Of a stretch of 14,450 nucleotides of DNA, positions 5,582 through 12,580 are shown one piece after another. Numbering within the stretch: position 1 is the first letter of the stretch; each line of letters starts with the position of its first letter. A program made the translations under genes and the position numbers. The stretch is from NCBI GenBank assembly GCA_041493205.1, contig JBGPYM010000055.1:1-14450 (forward strand). Direction: 5' to 3'. The notes below the pieces were generated by a model. It was not told the origin of the DNA, searched no databases, and saw only the letters and a program-made list of their open reading frames with translations. This DNA is from JBGPYM01 sp041493205 (GTDB taxonomy: Bacteria; Bacteroidota; Ignavibacteria; UBA10030; UBA6906).

Positions 5582-6571
5582 CTATTTCGCGTCGTCGAGG
5601 TGGTATTTCTTGAGCTTGTCCCGGAGGGTGGAGAGATTCAGGCCGAGGAGTTTTGCAGCCTGTGTCCTGTTCCCGTCGGCTTCGTGGAGGGCATTGCGGA
5701 TGAGGTTGGACTCAAGGCAGGATACCACCTCGTCGAACGACATGTTGTCCTCGGTGAGGCAGCGGCTGCACGCCTTAATCATCAGCTGCACGGGATTCTC
5801 TTCCCTGATCTCGGCGGGAAGGTCGGCCGGGTGAACGACATTCCCCGCGAACAGCGTTATCCGCTGGATCGCATTCCGCAATTCGCGGATGTTTCCCGGC
5901 CAGGAGTAATGTGCGAACGCCTTCATGGCGTCGTCATCGAACGTCATCCCCTTGTCCGGAGCGTACCGCCGGAGAAAATGTTCCACCAGGAGCGGAATGT
6001 CTTCCACCCTCGACCGGAGCGGGGGGATGACGATAGGCACGACATTGATGCGGTAATACAGGTCGGCCCGGAAGTGGTTGCGGGTGACGAGTTCCTTGAG
6101 GTCCACCTTTGACGCAGTGATCACCCGGACATCGACCGGGATCGGCGTTGTCCCGCCCACGCGCATGAGCTCGCGCGATTCGAGCACACGCAGGAGCTTC
6201 GCCTGCAGAACAATCGGAAAATCATCGATGTCATCCAGAAAGAAGGTGCCGGTATCGGCGAGTTCAAAGAGCCCCTTCTTTTCACTGGACGCGCTCGTGT
6301 ATGCGCCCTTGTCGTGTCCGAAGAGTTCGCTCTCCAGCAGCTCCGGTGGGAGCGCGGCGAGGCCGACTTTCACGAACGGTCTGCTGGCGCGGGTGCTGGT
6401 GCGGTGGATGTATTCTGCTACCAGTTCCTTCCCGACGCCCGTTTCGCCGATCAGAAGGACTGAAGAATCGGAGGCAGAGATCGCGTCGATGTGTGCGATG
6501 ATCTCACGCATCGCCTCGCTGCAGGTGATCAGTGATATGGATGCGGATGGTGGCACGGGGCTCCGCAACAT
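5582..6571 (-). CDS. Sigma54-dependent transcriptional activator lacking a sensory domain
   Basis: This is an NtrC-family AAA+ activator of 329 residues that remodels sigma54 RNA polymerase. Walker A is GETGVGKE (42-49). The sigma54-contacting loop is GAYTSA (89-94) instead of GAFTGA. Walker B is FFLDDID (110-116), with Asp replacing the usual Glu. The arginine-finger region is FRADLYYRINV (167-177) and sensor II is SWPGNIRELRN (223-233). A Fis-type helix-turn-helix occupies about 300-325 (NRTQAAKLLGLNLSTLRDKLK). The AAA+ domain begins within about 15 residues of the start, and a stop codon lies six codons upstream of the ATG, so there is no receiver, PAS or GAF domain. Activity must be set by expression level or a partner protein, as for PspF. 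It follows the anti-sigma gene by 20 bases and is probably cotranscribed with it. Likely targets are the sigma54-like sites upstream of the hydrogenase genes. Confidence 0.93.
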   Translation of the reverse strand: MLRSPVPPSASISLITCSEAMREIIAHIDAISASDSSVLLIGETGVGKELVAEYIHRTSTRASRPFVKVGLAALPPELLESELFGHDKGAYTSASSEKKGLFELADTGTFFLDDIDDFPIVLQAKLLRVLESRELMRVGGTTPIPVDVRVITASKVDLKELVTRNHFRADLYYRINVVPIVIPPLRSRVEDIPLLVEHFLRRYAPDKGMTFDDDAMKAFAHYSWPGNIRELRNAIQRITLFAGNVVHPADLPAEIREENPVQLMIKACSRCLTEDNMSFDEVVSCLESNLIRNALHEADGNRTQAAKLLGLNLSTLRDKLKKYHLDDAK

Positions 6572-6591
6572 ACAGAATGGCGGCCATCAAG

Positions 6592-6999
6592 TCAAACGGA
6601 TGGCCCGAGCAAGCGGGGGCGGAACGCGGCGGTGACGAGGAGAAAAACCCCGGCGAATGCAAGTGCTGCCGACGGGATGAACTGCAGTGCATCCGGCAGA
6701 AGTGTCCGTCCCTCCCAGAGGAGAACGGCAGGGACGATACACGCGGCGCCCCTGATAAGGTCCGGCCCCCAGGGAAGAGGGGGCGGGCGCAGCGCGATGT
6801 CGCGCACGTCGGAGATGAGCGGCGCAGGGACGGGTTCGCGGGGCAGATCGCGCAGGGCCAGGTCGAGTGACATGAGCCACCCCGTGAATCGTGCGCATGC
6901 CGGACACCCCGCGGCATGTTCGAGCTGCGGCGCATCGGCGCCGGCCTGTATGGCGGTGACCTGCACACGGAGTCGTTCGCGGTATTCGTTGCATGTCAT
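6592..6999 (-). CDS. Zinc-finger anti-sigma factor (membrane protein)
   Basis: The 135-residue protein has the ZAS-type zinc motif H28-x3-C32-x2-C35 (HAAGCPAC) near the N-terminus. It has a hydrophobic segment at about 82-96 and a clear one at about 105-126, so it probably holds the sigma factor at the cytoplasmic membrane. It is encoded 8 bases after the ECF sigma gene, with AGGTGA ahead of the ATG, the standard sigma/anti-sigma arrangement. The extracytoplasmic portion is very short, so the sensing mode may be redox or zinc release at the N-terminal motif, or signalling through another membrane protein. The assignment rests on motif, membrane segments and context. Overall similarity to a named anti-sigma factor is not claimed. 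Confidence 0.85.
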   Translation of the reverse strand: MTCNEYRERLRVQVTAIQAGADAPQLEHAAGCPACARFTGWLMSLDLALRDLPREPVPAPLISDVRDIALRPPPLPWGPDLIRGAACIVPAVLLWEGRTLLPDALQFIPSAALAFAGVFLLVTAAFRPRLLGPSV

Positions 7000-7007
7000 G
7001 GGTTCAC

Positions 7008-7535
7008 CTACTCCCGTTCTGCACGCAGCATCTTCCCGAGCCGTTCTCTCCCCCTGTGGAGAGCCGTTGCGACAGACCCCGGGGGGATGTTGAGAATCCG
7101 GCTGATCTCAGCATAGTCAAACCCCTCTATATAATAGAGTGTGATGGAAGCGGCTTCGCGGTCGGGGAGCCGCGCGATCATGGCGGCGATCCTTGCGCGA
7201 TCCTGCAGGATTGCCAGAATCTCGTCCGGTCCGGGCGCGTCATCCGCGATGGCGTCCGCCATATCCTCCACACGGACCTGTTCACGTCTCCGCCGCCGGG
7301 TTCTCCGGCGCGAGAGGCACACATTGACGGTGATGCGCCAGAGCCATGTCGACAGTTCCGCGTCCCCGCGGAACGTGCCGAGGGAGCGGTGCACCCGGAG
7401 GAAGACGTCCTGCATGGCCTCCTCGGCGTCCTCCCGGTTGTTCAGCATCCGGAGCGCGTGGTTGTACACGCGCCCTGCAAACCGGTCGACGATGGCGTTG
7501 AATTCGGGCTTCTCTGACACGCGGTCCCTGCTCAT
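7008..7535 (-). CDS. ECF-type RNA polymerase sigma factor
   Basis: This is a sigma70-family group 4 factor of 175 residues. Region 2 (about 12-76) includes FAGRVYNHALRML, DAEEAMQDVFLRVHR and STWLWRITVNVCL. Region 4 (about 110-170) includes LPDREAASITLYYIEGFDYAEISRIL as two consecutive stretches and the DNA-contact helix PPGSVATALHRGRERL. The linker carries an Arg-rich stretch (76-84). I chose the ATG at 7535. The open frame continues to a TTG at 7556, but the extra residues are atypical. No clear Shine-Dalgarno precedes the ATG. The gene heads an operon with the anti-sigma factor and the sigma54 activator. Its regulon is unknown, but self-regulation and control of the divergent membrane-protein genes are usual expectations for this class. 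Confidence 0.94.
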   Translation of the reverse strand: MSRDRVSEKPEFNAIVDRFAGRVYNHALRMLNNREDAEEAMQDVFLRVHRSLGTFRGDAELSTWLWRITVNVCLSRRRTRRRRREQVRVEDMADAIADDAPGPDEILAILQDRARIAAMIARLPDREAASITLYYIEGFDYAEISRILNIPPGSVATALHRGRERLGKMLRAERE

Positions 7536-7544
7536 AATCTGCTG

Positions 7545-7573
7545 ATGGTACACCAATCCCGGGCCAGCCGCAA
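7545..7573 (-). promoter_or_regulatory. Weak candidate housekeeping promoter for the ECF sigma operon
   Basis: On the minus strand TTGCGG is followed after exactly 17 bases by TACCAT. The -10 box ends about ten bases before the sigma ATG, so the message would be nearly leaderless, consistent with the missing Shine-Dalgarno. Both boxes match the consensus only moderately. Confidence 0.3.
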
Positions 7574-7605
7574 GGATCCCGGTACGTTTGACTTCGTGCG
7601 TCCGG

Positions 7606-7629
7606 ATTTTCTTTCAGGTGAAAGAAAAT
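7606..7629. promoter_or_regulatory. Perfect 11-base inverted repeat in the divergent sigma/membrane-gene region
   Basis: ATTTTCTTTCA and TGAAAGAAAAT are exact complements separated by GG. The site is AT-rich in a GC-rich background and lies between the divergent starts at 7535 and 7672. It could be an operator for both genes or an RNA hairpin in one leader. No T-run follows in either direction to make a convincing terminator. Confidence 0.7.
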
Positions 7630-7671
7630 TCTCCATTCACCGGTCTAATCACGCAGACGGAGAACTTCACC

Positions 7672-8031
7672 ATGGATTACGGTTCGCTGGCTATTACGAT
7701 TGCGATCATCGTGTACGGCGTGGTCGAATACCGCCGCCGGGAGCGGCTGCACCGGACGGAGCTTGCGTTGGTGCGCCGCGGGGAAACCCCGCCCACCAGG
7801 GAGCCGCAGCATCCCGCCTTGGCCCTGGCGAGCATCGGTGCGACGGGAATCCTCATTCTCGTGAGCGAGGGAGTCCTCATCTATGCAGGAAGCCGTTTTC
7901 CGCGCAATTTCAAGCCGCTTGCAGTCGTTGGAGTCATCTTCCTGCTCATCCTCATTCCCGTGATTTCGATGTTCCGCCGCGACCTCAGACGGTACAGGTC
8001 CCGCCCCCGCACGGGAAGGAGCGCGCAATGA
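7672..8031 (+). CDS. Small three-helix membrane protein of unknown function (paralogue 1)
   Basis: This gene encodes 119 residues and I do not recognise the family with confidence. The ATG at 7672 follows GGAGA about nine bases upstream. An in-frame ATG at 7588 is possible, but it would include the inverted repeat in coding sequence and gives an unlikely N-terminus. Predicted membrane helices lie at about 4-19, 50-72 and 82-101. A basic loop (RRRERLHRTELALVRRGETPP, residues 21-41, here described in part) sits between the first two. A short N-terminal helix followed by an ERxxLxxxG-like cytoplasmic stretch is seen in small membrane proteins that accompany ECF sigma factors. Its divergence from the sigma gene is the main functional clue. 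The stop overlaps the next ATG by four bases, so the two are cotranslated. Confidence 0.75.
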   Translation: MDYGSLAITIAIIVYGVVEYRRRERLHRTELALVRRGETPPTREPQHPALALASIGATGILILVSEGVLIYAGSRFPRNFKPLAVVGVIFLLILIPVISMFRRDLRRYRSRPRTGRSAQ

Positions 8032-8417
8032 TCCTCCTGATTTTCATCGCGGCCGTCGTCGTTGCGATCGCCTTCAGACGCCAGGAACGCCGCCACCGCA
8101 TCGCGCTGGTGTGGGAATACGAACGCCGCGAAATCCCGGTGCCGCCGGTCCGGCCGAAATTGAAGCGGACTGAGGCCGTCCTGAATGTCTGCCTGGGAAT
8201 GCTGATACTTTACTTCGGATGTGCCGTGGTGGTGATGCACTTCAGGATGACGGAAGTGCTCGGTGAGAACCCCGGAAGTCCCGGACACTTCCCGGACAGC
8301 GGAGTCTGGGAGCAGGCTGCGGCATATTGCGCAGGCGGCATCGCGTTGATCGTCCTTGGCCTCCGGGCCCTTCGCCGCATCCACCGCTTCGAACGCCCCG
8401 CACCGCCCACCGGTTGA
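8028..8417 (+). CDS. Small three-helix membrane protein of unknown function (paralogue 2)
   Basis: The protein is 129 residues. The ATG at 8028 overlaps the preceding stop (ATGA) and follows a strong GGAAGGAG, so the start is firm although the open frame continues far upstream. Predicted helices lie at about 1-16, 49-71 and 95-113. The basic stretch after helix 1 (RRQERRHRIALV) resembles that of the preceding protein (RRRERLHRTELALV). Both have a Pro-rich linker and the same three-helix layout, so the two are probably tandem paralogues that could form a heteromer. No catalytic motif is visible. A hairpin overlaps the stop codon. Confidence 0.78.
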   Translation: MILLIFIAAVVVAIAFRRQERRHRIALVWEYERREIPVPPVRPKLKRTEAVLNVCLGMLILYFGCAVVVMHFRMTEVLGENPGSPGHFPDSGVWEQAAAYCAGGIALIVLGLRALRRIHRFERPAPPTG

Positions 8418-8437
8418 ATCTCCCCGGTTCAATCGGT
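8409..8437 (+). terminator. Possible weak terminator hairpin between the membrane-protein pair and glnD
   Basis: ACCGGTTGAA (8409-8418) pairs with TTCAATCGGT (8428-8437) over ten positions, including one G-U pair, with a nine-base loop. It spans the stop codon of the second membrane protein. There is no T-run after it, and it overlaps the proposed glnD promoter boxes, so it may be an operator rather than a terminator. Confidence 0.35.
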
Positions 8438-8442
8438 ATATT
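8414..8442 (+). promoter_or_regulatory. Candidate sigma70 promoter of glnD-murI
   Basis: TTGAAT (8414-8419) and TATATT (8437-8442) are separated by exactly 17 bases. Transcription would begin near 8449, leaving a leader of about 33 bases before the glnD ATG at 8483. The match to consensus is good for a GC-rich background. Confidence 0.55.
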
Positions 8443-8482
8443 CGGTCAAACAGTTCTCCGCACACACGCCGCTGCGTACTCC

Positions 8483-11134
8483 ATGCAGAATGACCCCCGG
8501 CCGCTCAGGGCGATGATCGAAGCCCGGCAGCGGGACATCGCGTCCGCACATCGTGACGGGGCGGGGGGAATCGCGACCTGCGGCGCCCTGACCTCCCTGA
8601 TCGATGAAGCCCTCCGTTCCGCCTGGAGCACGTTCCCGTCCGGCGCTCAGGACCATGTCGCTATCCTGGCCCTGGGCGGATACGGCCGCGCCGAACTCTC
8701 CCCGCACTCCGATGTTGATGTCATGGTGCTCTGTGAGTCGGGTGCGGACCAGGAGGCAGCCGGACAGGCTGCAACGTCGTTCCTCCACGTCCTCTGGGAT
8801 GCGGGGCTGGATGTCGGTCATAGCGTCCGCACGATCGAAGAAGCGCTGGCGCTCGAGGGCGTCACCTTTGATGCCTGGACCTCCATGCTGGAGAGCCGGC
8901 CAGTCTGCGGCAACGAATCCCTCGCCTCTCGTTTCTACGATGCCATCCGGACTCGCGTGGCGGAGGGCTCCCATACCTGGTTTATCGAAGGCGTGTTCGA
9001 TGATGTCCGCACCCGTCACGAACGGTACGGGAGCTCGGTCAAGCTCCTGGAACCTAATATCAAGAAAAGCGCAGGCGGGTTACGCGACCTCCATGCGGCG
9101 CTCTGGCTCTGCCGGGGAACCGATCCCGCCTACCTCATCCCTGCCGCCCCGGGGCGTCCGGCCACGCCCGCGTTTCTCGACCGCCTGAAGGAAACAGGCG
9201 CTCTCGATGACGAAGGGCATGCAGAGGCGGTCCGGGCCCTGGAGTTCCTCCTCCGCAGCCGCCACGAGATGCACTACCGGCGCGAATCCCTTCACGACAC
9301 GCTCGAATACGCGCTCCAGGTCCAGGTGGCCGAGGGTCTGGGGATCGGACCCACCAGCGAACTCCGGCATGTGGAAGTGTATATGCGCGAGTACTATATC
9401 CATGCACGCACCGTCCACCGGCTGCTCCAGAGTGCGGGCCAGCGGTTTCGTGAAGAGGTGGAGCCGCCCCGCACGCCCGAACACCCCGGCGAACGGCTGG
9501 GGTCGTCCTTTGTTCTGTATGCGGACGCGCTTTCCGTTGGACAGGAGGTGCGCGAGTTCACCGATCCCCGGCAGATTTTCGAAGCGTTCACGCTTGCGGC
9601 GGAGCATGACGTCACGTGCGACCTCCGGCTCCGGGGTGTGCTCGAACGGAGCGCTGCCGCCGTCACGCCGGCCGACGCGGATGCGCCGGAACTCGCCGCC
9701 TACTTTCGCCGCATCCTTGGTTCGCGGCGGGTGGCGGGGACACTCCATGCGATGAACGACGCGGATATACTCCCCCGGTACATTCCTGAATTCGGCGAAC
9801 TGGTCGCGTTCTTCCAGCACAACGTCTATCACTACTTCACGGCCGATGAGCACACGCTGATCGCGATAGCGCATGCGGAAAACCTCCGTGAATCACAGGG
9901 CATCCTCCGTGAGGTCTTCAGAAACCTCCGGCGGCGGGATATCCTCTACGCTGCCCTTCTGCTCCATGACATCGCAAAACCCCGCGGGGTGGCGACGCAT
10001 GAAATCACGGGGGTTGAAATGTCGCGCACCATCCTGCACCGCCTCGGCATGGATGACGCGTTCCCCGAAATAGCATTCCTGGTTCGTAACCACCTGGTGA
10101 TGGAACAGACCGCCTTCCGCCGGAACGTGCATGATCCGGACACGCTCCGGGAATTCGCCGGGAGATTCGAGCGTGCGGAACAACTCGACCAGCTCTACGT
10201 CCTGACCTATGCGGATCTCTCGGCGCTGAATACCTCGGTCTGGACCGAGTGGAAGTCGGCGATGCTGCAGGAACTGTACCAGCGCACGTCGGAGGTCCTG
10301 CGACGCAACCTCACCGGGAAACAGATCGATGCATACCATCAGGAACAGCACAACGAGGCGGCGGAGAATGTCGTCGATGCGCTCGGCTCGCAGATGCCGC
10401 GGGAACAGGTCGAACGTCATATCCGGGGGATGGATAATGCCTCGTACCTGGCCCTCTTCAGCGAGGAAGAGATTGCACAGCACATCCGTTCGGGAGCCGG
10501 CGAGGAGCCGGTGTCGGTGCTCTTCTCCCACGCCGAGGGCTATTCGGAAGTGACCGTGATCGCCCGCGACGCGCCCTTTGCGCTCTCCCGCTTCTGCGCC
10601 GTCCTCTCCGCCAACGATGCGAACATCTTCGACGCCAACATCTTCACGCGGGATGACGGGCTGATCATCGACCGGTTCCGCGTGACAGACGCCGGGTCCT
10701 CCACGCGCCTGGGACAGCTGACCTGCGACAAAATCGCGGCGGACCTCCGGCTGGTCGTGGCCGGGAGCCTCGACCTGGACAATCTTTTCAGGGAACACCA
10801 CCGGAAATGGAAACGGCGGCCGAAAAGACCGGAAAACCCCTCCATACGTACTGATGTGGTCTTCGAGGATAATCCACGGTTTACGATCATCGATGTCTAT
10901 GCGCCGGATGTGGTCGGGTTTCTCTACCGGATCACCGAAACCATCTCGGCGCTCGGGCTCGATATCTACTTTGCGAAGATCGCGACGCGCATGGATGGGA
11001 TCGTCGATGCGTTTTATACGCTTGACCGGGCGGGAAAACCGGTCGCCGATCAGGGACGGCAGGAGTCGATCCGGACTGCGCTCCTGGCGACCATGCGGAA
11101 ACTTTCGGATGAAGGACTCGGATACACATCATGA
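8483..11134 (+). CDS. glnD: GlnD, bifunctional [protein-PII] uridylyltransferase/uridylyl-removing enzyme
   Basis: GlnD senses glutamine and adds or removes UMP on PII proteins, setting nitrogen-assimilation control. The predicted protein is 883 residues, close to E. coli GlnD (890). The nucleotidyltransferase motif is LGGYGRAELSPHSDVDVMVL (64-83), with the metal aspartates D77 and D79. The HD domain follows, with H457 (in DEHTL) and the HD pair H495-D496 (LLHDIAKPRG). Two C-terminal ACT domains occupy about 675-745 and 800-875. The open frame extends upstream to 8327, but that part overlaps the preceding gene and reads as Pro/Arg-rich non-family sequence. I therefore chose the ATG at 8483, without a strong Shine-Dalgarno; 8513 is an alternative. 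It overlaps murI by four bases. No PII gene is in the window. Confidence 0.95.
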   Translation: MQNDPRPLRAMIEARQRDIASAHRDGAGGIATCGALTSLIDEALRSAWSTFPSGAQDHVAILALGGYGRAELSPHSDVDVMVLCESGADQEAAGQAATSFLHVLWDAGLDVGHSVRTIEEALALEGVTFDAWTSMLESRPVCGNESLASRFYDAIRTRVAEGSHTWFIEGVFDDVRTRHERYGSSVKLLEPNIKKSAGGLRDLHAALWLCRGTDPAYLIPAAPGRPATPAFLDRLKETGALDDEGHAEAVRALEFLLRSRHEMHYRRESLHDTLEYALQVQVAEGLGIGPTSELRHVEVYMREYYIHARTVHRLLQSAGQRFREEVEPPRTPEHPGERLGSSFVLYADALSVGQEVREFTDPRQIFEAFTLAAEHDVTCDLRLRGVLERSAAAVTPADADAPELAAYFRRILGSRRVAGTLHAMNDADILPRYIPEFGELVAFFQHNVYHYFTADEHTLIAIAHAENLRESQGILREVFRNLRRRDILYAALLLHDIAKPRGVATHEITGVEMSRTILHRLGMDDAFPEIAFLVRNHLVMEQTAFRRNVHDPDTLREFAGRFERAEQLDQLYVLTYADLSALNTSVWTEWKSAMLQELYQRTSEVLRRNLTGKQIDAYHQEQHNEAAENVVDALGSQMPREQVERHIRGMDNASYLALFSEEEIAQHIRSGAGEEPVSVLFSHAEGYSEVTVIARDAPFALSRFCAVLSANDANIFDANIFTRDDGLIIDRFRVTDAGSSTRLGQLTCDKIAADLRLVVAGSLDLDNLFREHHRKWKRRPKRPENPSIRTDVVFEDNPRFTIIDVYAPDVVGFLYRITETISALGLDIYFAKIATRMDGIVDAFYTLDRAGKPVADQGRQESIRTALLATMRKLSDEGLGYTS

Positions 11135-11931
11135 ATGCACGGCCGATCGGGGTCTTTGACAGCGGCATCGGCGGGCTTACGGTGGTCCATGCACTGACCG
11201 GACGCCTGCCGCACGAGAACATAGTCTACTATGGAGATACGGCGCGGGTGCCGTACGGGCCCAAATCGCCGCAGGTCGTCCGCGAATATGCCGCCCAGGA
11301 CGTCGATTTCCTCGTGTCGAAGAATGTCAAGATGGTCGTGGTGGCCTGTAACACGGTCTCCGCCGTCGCCCTGGATGTCGTCCAGAAGCGCGCGGGCGTG
11401 CCGGTCATCGGAGTCATCCTCCCGGGAGCCCGCACGGCGGTGGCCGCCTCGCGCAGGAAACGGATCGGCGTGATCGGCACTATTGCGACGGTCAACAGCA
11501 ATGCCTACGTGCATGCGATCCGTCAGCTCGACGGTGATGTCCATGTCGTGGCGCAGGCATGCCCCCTCTTTGTGCCCCTCGCCGAGGAGGGATGGGCGGA
11601 CCACAAGGCAACCGCGATGATTGCCCGCGAGTATCTCTTCCCGCTGAAGCTCGAAAAAATCGACACGCTGATTCTCGGATGCACCCACTACCCCGTCCTC
11701 CGTGCAGCCATCGCCGCCGCCGTGGACGGTGAAGTGGAACTGATCGATTCAGGGGCCGCAGCTGCAGTCGAAGTGGAAAAAGAACTGGAAGTACACGGGC
11801 TCAGGAACCCGAGTACAGACAATCCCAACCTGCAATTCTACGTCAGCGACCTTCCGGCACGTTTCACGGAAGTCGGTGAACGGTTCCTTGGGCAGAAAAT
11901 GGGGCGGGTCCACCGCGTCGGATTGCAGTAG
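11131..11931 (+). CDS. murI: Glutamate racemase
   Basis: MurI converts L-glutamate to D-glutamate for peptidoglycan, using two catalytic cysteines and no cofactor. The 266 residues match the usual length. The motif GVFDSGIGGLTV (7-18) carries D10. The catalytic cysteines are C73 in VACNTVS and C184 in LGCTHYP, with H186 beside the second. Other family blocks such as YYGDTARVPYG are present. The ATG overlaps the glnD stop (ATGA), so translation is probably coupled. The TAG stop codon falls inside the AGTAGGA start of a hairpin repeat, so the repeat defines the end of this reading frame. The protein still looks full length. Confidence 0.97.
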   Translation: MNARPIGVFDSGIGGLTVVHALTGRLPHENIVYYGDTARVPYGPKSPQVVREYAAQDVDFLVSKNVKMVVVACNTVSAVALDVVQKRAGVPVIGVILPGARTAVAASRRKRIGVIGTIATVNSNAYVHAIRQLDGDVHVVAQACPLFVPLAEEGWADHKATAMIAREYLFPLKLEKIDTLILGCTHYPVLRAAIAAAVDGEVELIDSGAAAAVEVEKELEVHGLRNPSTDNPNLQFYVSDLPARFTEVGERFLGQKMGRVHRVGLQ

Positions 11932-11987
11932 GACGGGCGTCTCGCCCGTGTAACATGGGTAGTAGCACCGGCGTCCCTGCCGGTGGC
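11927..11987 (+). repeat. Composite two-hairpin repeat, copy 2
   Basis: Unit A (11927-11950) starts AGTAGGACGGGCG and folds ACGGGCG against CGCCCGT around TCT. Unit B (11961-11987) starts AGTAGCACCGGCG and folds CACCGGC against GCCGGTG. Order, orientation and AGTAG heads match copy 1 at 5382-5455. The spacing between unit starts is 34 bases here and 47 bases there. The murI stop lies within the first bases. Confidence 0.88.
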
Positions 11988-11994
11988 TTTTTTT
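11965..11994 (+). terminator. Intrinsic terminator of glnD-murI made from repeat unit B
   Basis: The stem CACCGGC (11966-11972) / GCCGGTG (11979-11985), with the short loop GTCCCT, is followed after GC by seven T residues (11988-11994). This is a textbook rho-independent terminator pointing rightward, 34 bases past the murI stop. It separates glnD-murI from def. Confidence 0.8.
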
Positions 11995-12019
11995 GCTGAG
12001 GTAATCTCTTGAGGCCGAA

Positions 12020-12544
12020 ATGAGCATTCGCACAATCCTTCTTCTGGGCAATCCACTCCTCCGGACACGCTGCGCGAAGGTGAAGGAATTCGGTCCCCCG
12101 GGTCTCCGCGGACTCGTGGACGATCTCCGCGACACACTTGCCGACTTCCGGTCGCGCCACGGATTCGGCCGCGGCATTGCCGCCCCGCAGATCGGAGACT
12201 CCCGCAGAGTGATCTTCCTCCAGGTCGACGGCCCCCTGGCCATGGTGAACCCCGTCATCACCCGGCAGAGCCGCACCATGATGACGCTCTGGGACGATTG
12301 CTTCAGCTTCCCGGACATTGCCGTCAAGGTGAAACGGCATCTCTCGATCGAGGTGCAGTATCAGGACCTGGAGGGAAAAAGGCATGCGGTGAAGGCGCGG
12401 GGCGCGCTCGCAGAACTGCTGCAGCACGAAATCGACCACTGTGACGGCATCCTTGCCGTGGACAGGGCGATCGACTCGCGGCACATCGTCTATGCATCGG
12501 AGCTGGCGAAACAGAAGAGCATCCACGCGCGCAGGGAGATGTAA
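12020..12544 (+). CDS. def: Peptide deformylase family protein, variant motif II
   Basis: Peptide deformylase removes the formyl group from N-terminal fMet of new proteins. The 174 residues carry motif 1, GRGIAAPQIG (50-59), and motif 3, HEIDH (136-140), with metal ligands H136 and H140 and catalytic E137. Motif 2, normally EGCLS, reads DDCFSF here, keeping the metal ligand C94 but changing the flanking residues. HEIDHCDG replaces the common HEIDHLDG. The enzyme should bind metal, but substrate range may differ from the housekeeping type, and another def could exist elsewhere. GAGG lies a few bases before the ATG. The gene lies 25 bases after the murI terminator, with no obvious promoter between, so some read-through may occur. 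It converges on the SDR gene. Confidence 0.9.
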   Translation: MSIRTILLLGNPLLRTRCAKVKEFGPPGLRGLVDDLRDTLADFRSRHGFGRGIAAPQIGDSRRVIFLQVDGPLAMVNPVITRQSRTMMTLWDDCFSFPDIAVKVKRHLSIEVQYQDLEGKRHAVKARGALAELLQHEIDHCDGILAVDRAIDSRHIVYASELAKQKSIHARREM

Positions 12545-12556
12545 GCCCGCCCCCAA

Positions 12557-12572
12557 TGCCGCGGTGGCGGCA
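12557..12572. terminator. Short hairpin between convergent def and the SDR gene
   Basis: TGCCGC and GCGGCA are perfect complements around GGTG. The hairpin sits in the 36-base gap between the two convergent stop codons, so it may slow or end transcription from both sides. It has no T-run. Confidence 0.35.
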
Positions 12573-12580
12573 GGGATGGT

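Noticed and set aside
6551..6567. TGGCACG followed by CCGC on the plus strand, resembling a sigma54 promoter
   Set aside because: The second element is one base too far from the first for sigma54 spacing. It lies inside the activator coding start, and no plus-strand gene follows.
7536..7556. ECF sigma factor starting at the TTG at 7556
   Set aside because: The TTG has no good Shine-Dalgarno, and the added residues are not typical of ECF factors; the ATG at 7535 fits the family better.
7618..7648. An ECF-type promoter (GTGAAAG ... GTCTAA) in front of the membrane-protein pair
   Set aside because: The -35-like element is a poor match and the spacing to TCTAA (19 bases) is longer than usual, so it cannot be supported by eye.
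8327..8482. GlnD starting at the upstream ATG at 8327
   Set aside because: The extra 52 residues overlap the preceding gene in another frame and are Pro/Arg-rich. The proposed promoter and hairpin also lie within them.
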